NCBI GenBank assembly: GCA_049282265.1
Contig: JBAPTR010000164.1
Location: forward strand, 1 to 15,805
Direction: 5' to 3'
Length of the DNA stretch: 15,805 nucleotides
From: CAYUCJ01 sp049282265
GTDB taxonomy: Bacteria > Desulfobacterota > DSM-4660 > Desulfatiglandales > Desulfatiglandaceae
The notes below the pieces were generated by a model. It had not been told where the DNA came from. It searched no databases and worked only from the letters and a program-made list of their open reading frames with translations. This document shows positions 12,910 through 15,805 of the stretch, piece after piece (positions within the stretch are counted from its first letter, which is position 1; the number at the start of each line of letters is the position of its first letter). The position numbers and the translations under genes are program-made.

Positions 12910-14712
12910 ATGAAAAAAGGGCGTCTGCACCAATTGATTCGTCTTGATTTTCTAAAGGCTGTGGTGCCTTCCTCATTGAGTATCTTCCTGTTTGCACTGG
13001 CTATCTTTTTTTTCTTCCTTGATGCGGTGACCGGTGTGAATGGAATGAACAAAAAATTCACGTTGGTTTCTCTGGCCATTCTCGCTTTCATCAGCCTCCT
13101 GCTCATGTATACCATCCGCCGGACATTGGTCTTTGAGAAAAAACGAGATGATGCAGAAAGGAAACTCCAAGAAAGTGAGCGTCGCCTCAAACGACTCTAC
13201 GAAAAATCCAGGTCGAGGGAAGTACTCTATCGTTCCCTCCTGGAATCCTCTGCCGATGCCATTATCATCTATGATTTAGAGGGCAGGGCGCAATATGTCA
13301 ACCCTGCCTTTACGGAAATCTTTCAGTGGAGAGAGGAGGAGGTCCTCCATCAAAAGATCCCTTTTCTCCCCGATTCCGAAAAAGGGAGGAGCCACGAAAT
13401 CATTGAATCCCTGCTCGGAGAAGGGATGCCATGCCAGGGATTTGAGACCAGGCGCCTGAAAAAGGATGGGGAGATCCTTGATGTCAGCATCAGTGCTTCA
13501 CGTTATAGCGATCACCAAGGGCAACCGGCCGGATTGCTCGTCATTATTCGGGATATTTCCGAGACGAAGAAACTCCAGGCCCAGCTCCAACAGGCCCAGA
13601 AGATGGAGGCCATAGGAACCCTCGCGGGGGGCATAGCCCATGACTTCAATAATCTGCTCATGGGGATCCAAGGCAATACCTCGCTGATGCTTATGAAACT
13701 GGATAAGAATCACCGGTTTTATAAAAAACTGAAAGGCATCGAAGATCAGGTCGAAAGCGGCAGCAAGCTTACGGGTCAACTCCTGGGGTATGCAAGGCAG
13801 GGGCGTTATGAGATCACGCCCATCGACTTGAACAAGATTGTGAAAGAAACATCCGAGACCTTTGGAAGGACCAAGAAGGAGATCATGCTTCGTTTGGATC
13901 TGGGAGCAGGCCTTTATGGTATCGAGGCCGACAGGACGCAGGTCGAGCAGGTCCTTCTCAACCTGTATGTGAATGCCTGGCAGGCCATGCCCGGGGGAGG
14001 TGACCTTTTCATTCAGACAGCCAACACCCACCACGGGGAAATGCAAGGGAAGGTCTACAAGGCAAAACCGGGTCCCTATGTAGAACTCACAGTACGTGAT
14101 ACCGGTGCGGGAATGGATCAAAAGACTCAGGAAAGGATTTTCGAACCCTTTTTCACCACAAAGGAAATGGGGTATGGAACAGGTCTGGGATTGGCCTCGG
14201 TATACGGCATAGTCAAGGGGCACGGGGGATATATCGACGTGGAAACAAAAAAGGGTAAGGGAAGCACCTTTCGAATCTATTTTCCTGCAACCTCAAAAAA
14301 CGTGACATTCAAGAAAAATGCAGGTGAAAACCCGGAAAAGGGAAGCGGCACCATCCTCCTGGTTGATGATGAAGAGGCAGTGGTAACCGTTGCCCGTGAA
14401 CTCCTTGAGGAGTTGGGTTACAAGGCCCTGGTGGCGAGAAATGGAGAGGCAGCCATCGCTGTCTATGAAGATAACAGGGAGGAAATCGATCTCGTCCTCC
14501 TGGATATGGTATTGCCCGGAATGGGGGGCGGAGAAATCTTTAATCGCCTTAAAGAACTGAATCCGGACGTGCGCGTGCTCCTTTCCAGTGGTTACAGCCT
14601 CAACGGAGAGGCCCAGGAGATTCTTGACCGTGGTTGTGATGGTTTTATCCAAAAGCCTTACAGGGTCAACACATTGACTAAGGCCATTGAAGAAGTTATG
14701 ATGACTTCATAA
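12910..14712 (+). CDS. Hybrid sensor histidine kinase (2 TM, PAS, HisKA, HATPase, receiver)
   Basis: Inner-membrane signalling protein of 600 residues. Two membrane segments lie at about 16-40 and 51-70, separated by only about 10 residues, so there is no large periplasmic sensor. A charged helical linker (74-105) leads to a PAS domain at about 105-218 (ADAIIIYDLEGRAQYVNPAFTEIF). The phospho-accepting His244 lies in the H box GGIAHDFNNLL. The HATPase domain has an N box at 351-361 (NLYVNAWQAMP), DTGAGM (397-402) and GTGLGLA (423-429). The C-terminal receiver domain (about 481-598) has acidic residues Asp486 and Asp487, phospho-acceptor Asp532 and Lys582. No DNA-binding or enzymatic output domain is present, so a separate partner must carry the signal. 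ATG 12910 follows GGGGAG. The stimulus is unknown; the PAS domain or the membrane segments may sense it. Confidence 0.94.
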   Translation: MKKGRLHQLIRLDFLKAVVPSSLSIFLFALAIFFFFLDAVTGVNGMNKKFTLVSLAILAFISLLLMYTIRRTLVFEKKRDDAERKLQESERRLKRLYEKSRSREVLYRSLLESSADAIIIYDLEGRAQYVNPAFTEIFQWREEEVLHQKIPFLPDSEKGRSHEIIESLLGEGMPCQGFETRRLKKDGEILDVSISASRYSDHQGQPAGLLVIIRDISETKKLQAQLQQAQKMEAIGTLAGGIAHDFNNLLMGIQGNTSLMLMKLDKNHRFYKKLKGIEDQVESGSKLTGQLLGYARQGRYEITPIDLNKIVKETSETFGRTKKEIMLRLDLGAGLYGIEADRTQVEQVLLNLYVNAWQAMPGGGDLFIQTANTHHGEMQGKVYKAKPGPYVELTVRDTGAGMDQKTQERIFEPFFTTKEMGYGTGLGLASVYGIVKGHGGYIDVETKKGKGSTFRIYFPATSKNVTFKKNAGENPEKGSGTILLVDDEEAVVTVARELLEELGYKALVARNGEAAIAVYEDNREEIDLVLLDMVLPGMGGGEIFNRLKELNPDVRVLLSSGYSLNGEAQEILDRGCDGFIQKPYRVNTLTKAIEEVMMTS

Positions 14713-14734
14713 AAACCCATCATCCACTGAAACC

Positions 14735-15610
14735 ATGCGCTACGAAGGTCCAATATACAGACCCCCCAGCGAGGCTGACAGCCTGCTGATTCAGGCAACC
14801 GTGGGTTGCCCGCACAACAAATGCACCTTTTGTATGGTCTACAAAAAAGGTCCGCCTTTTCGTGTCCGGCCGGTTAAAGATATTAAGGAAGATCTGGATC
14901 AGGCCAGGCACCTGTACGGGTCTTTGATCAAAACGCTCTTTTTCCCGGCCGGAAACACCATTTGCATGCCCACCGATCAGCTGACTGATATATGTGCTTA
15001 TGGGAAGGAGATTTTTCCGGATTTGGAAAGGATAACGGTATATGGTTCTTCACAATATATCTATCAAAAGGGCCCGGATGATCTCAAGGCCCTCAGGGAA
15101 AGCGGTCTAAGCAGGATCCACGTGGGGCTCGAGAGTGGGGACAATGAGATTTTGCGTCGTATCAAGAAAGGCACTGATGCCGCGACTCAGATTCAGGCAG
15201 GGAAGTGGGTTCGGGAGGCGGGAATTGAACTCAGTGAATATGTCATTCTTGGTATTGGCGGCAAGGAACGGACCCATGAACATGCGGTCGAAACCGCCAA
15301 AGTCCTGAACAGTATAGAACCCGATTTCATTCGGTTTCGCACATTTCTTCCAAAGGTCAATACCCTGATCCTCCACCAAATACAAAAAGGCAGATTCCAG
15401 ATCCTTTCCCCTCATGAAGTCCTGAAAGAAACCAGGACGCTTCTGGAGCATTTGAAAGCGAACTCGGAGATCCGCAGTGACCACTACACCAACTATGCCG
15501 ATATTCACGGAACTGTGCCGCTGGACAAGGAAAAGATGATTCTCATGGTCGATGAATACCTCCGGCGGAATGAATCGAGCTTCAGACCTGTCTACGTGGG
15601 CACGCAATGA
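14735..15610 (+). CDS. Uncharacterised radical SAM protein (Elp3/MiaB-like fold)
   Basis: Cytoplasmic protein of 291 residues that probably cleaves S-adenosylmethionine with a 4Fe-4S cluster. The cluster cysteines are Cys25, Cys30 and Cys33 (GCPHNKCTFC), a C-x4-C-x2-C spacing rather than the classical C-x3-C-x2-C. Other core motifs are LFFPAGNTICM, RITVYGS, and HVGLESGDNEILRRIKKG (about 129-146), the last typical of the family's SAM-contacting strand. The N-terminus (MRYEGPIYRPPSEADSLLIQ) matches, from memory, a widespread radical SAM family of unknown substrate, which supports the ATG at 14735 despite the lack of a ribosome site. No B12-binding, TRAM or SPASM domain is visible. It begins 22 bp after the kinase and is probably in the same transcript. 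Confidence 0.88.
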   Translation: MRYEGPIYRPPSEADSLLIQATVGCPHNKCTFCMVYKKGPPFRVRPVKDIKEDLDQARHLYGSLIKTLFFPAGNTICMPTDQLTDICAYGKEIFPDLERITVYGSSQYIYQKGPDDLKALRESGLSRIHVGLESGDNEILRRIKKGTDAATQIQAGKWVREAGIELSEYVILGIGGKERTHEHAVETAKVLNSIEPDFIRFRTFLPKVNTLILHQIQKGRFQILSPHEVLKETRTLLEHLKANSEIRSDHYTNYADIHGTVPLDKEKMILMVDEYLRRNESSFRPVYVGTQ

Positions 15611-15636
15611 TAATGGAATCTTGAAAAGCTCATTTA

Positions 15637-15650
15637 TGCCGTAATCGGCA
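15637..15650 (+). terminator. Very weak hairpin after the radical SAM gene
   Basis: TGCCG and CGGCA form a perfect 5-bp stem around TAAT, 26 bp past the stop codon at 15608-15610. No T-run follows, so it is at best a Rho-independent terminator remnant or an RNA 3'-end stabiliser. Confidence 0.2.
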
Positions 15651-15720
15651 ACCTATCGGGAATGAAGAGAAACCGAACCTGACAATCTTTTTCAAATGTT
15701 TTCTAAACACTCCGGAGGGG

Positions 15721-15801
15721 ATGGACGCCGATTTGGGGTTCAGCGGTACGTCACAGAAGCGCGTAGGGTTTGATAGGAGTGAACCCCAAATAGTCGTCCA
15801 T
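15721..15801. repeat. 22-bp inverted repeat enclosing 37 bp (MITE- or REP-like)
   Basis: The left arm at 15721-15742 (ATGGACGCCGATTTGGGGTT, then CA) and the right arm at 15780-15801 are inverted copies with 20 of 22 bases matching; mismatches are at the centre of the CC-G step. The 37-bp interior holds a smaller TACG/CGTA pair (15747-15750 and 15762-15765). The whole could fold into a branched hairpin. It has no coding potential. It may be a miniature inverted-repeat element, a REP-type palindrome or a hairpin belonging to the next gene's leader; the window ends too soon to tell. Confidence 0.6.
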
Positions 15802-15805
15802 GCAG

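Overview
The window looks like chromosome of a Gram-negative anaerobe, most likely a member of the Desulfobacterota (former Deltaproteobacteria). The reasons are the pheS-pheT-merR cluster, an Rnf ion-pumping complex with an RseC-type partner, a -24/-12 (sigma-54 type) promoter, and intergenic palindromic repeats of the kind I recall from this phylum. The genus cannot be told from the sequence alone. No CRISPR array, rRNA, tRNA, transposase or phage gene was found.

Layout. Bases 1-257 hold a 63-bp-period palindromic repeat and then a possible attenuation leader (12-codon ORF plus hairpin). Bases 258-4070 (+) are pheS, pheT and a small MerR-type regulator. Bases 4071-4375 are non-coding. Bases 4376 to about 5524 (-) encode an M24-fold protein whose metal ligands are mostly lost. 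An RseC/MucC-family membrane protein (5846-6388, +) follows and runs tail-to-tail into the rnf operon, overlapping it by 122 bp. The rnf operon lies on the minus strand from 12498 down to 6267 in the order rnfC-D-G-E-A-B. A 411-bp divergent control region separates it from a plus-strand hybrid sensor kinase (12910-14712) and a radical SAM protein (14735-15610). The window ends in a 22-bp inverted repeat.

The most interesting system is the Rnf complex, which appears rewired at its electron-input end. RnfB (686 aa) is a normal RnfB of about 195 residues fused to a GltD/NfnB-like flavoprotein module of about 490 residues with its own Fe-S, FAD and NAD(P) sites. RnfC keeps its two ferredoxin motifs but has lost the glycine-rich GGAGFPT-type loop and the ECEPY-type motif that normally form the NADH/FMN site. 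RnfD also lacks a canonical flavinylation motif, while RnfG, RnfA and RnfE look normal. The economical reading is that pyridine-nucleotide chemistry has moved from RnfC to the module fused to RnfB. This is inference from motifs; nothing here measures activity.

On regulation, a near-consensus sigma-70 promoter faces rnfC, and a GG-N10-GC promoter faces the kinase gene. A perfect 6-bp-arm palindrome between them is well placed to serve either as an activator site.
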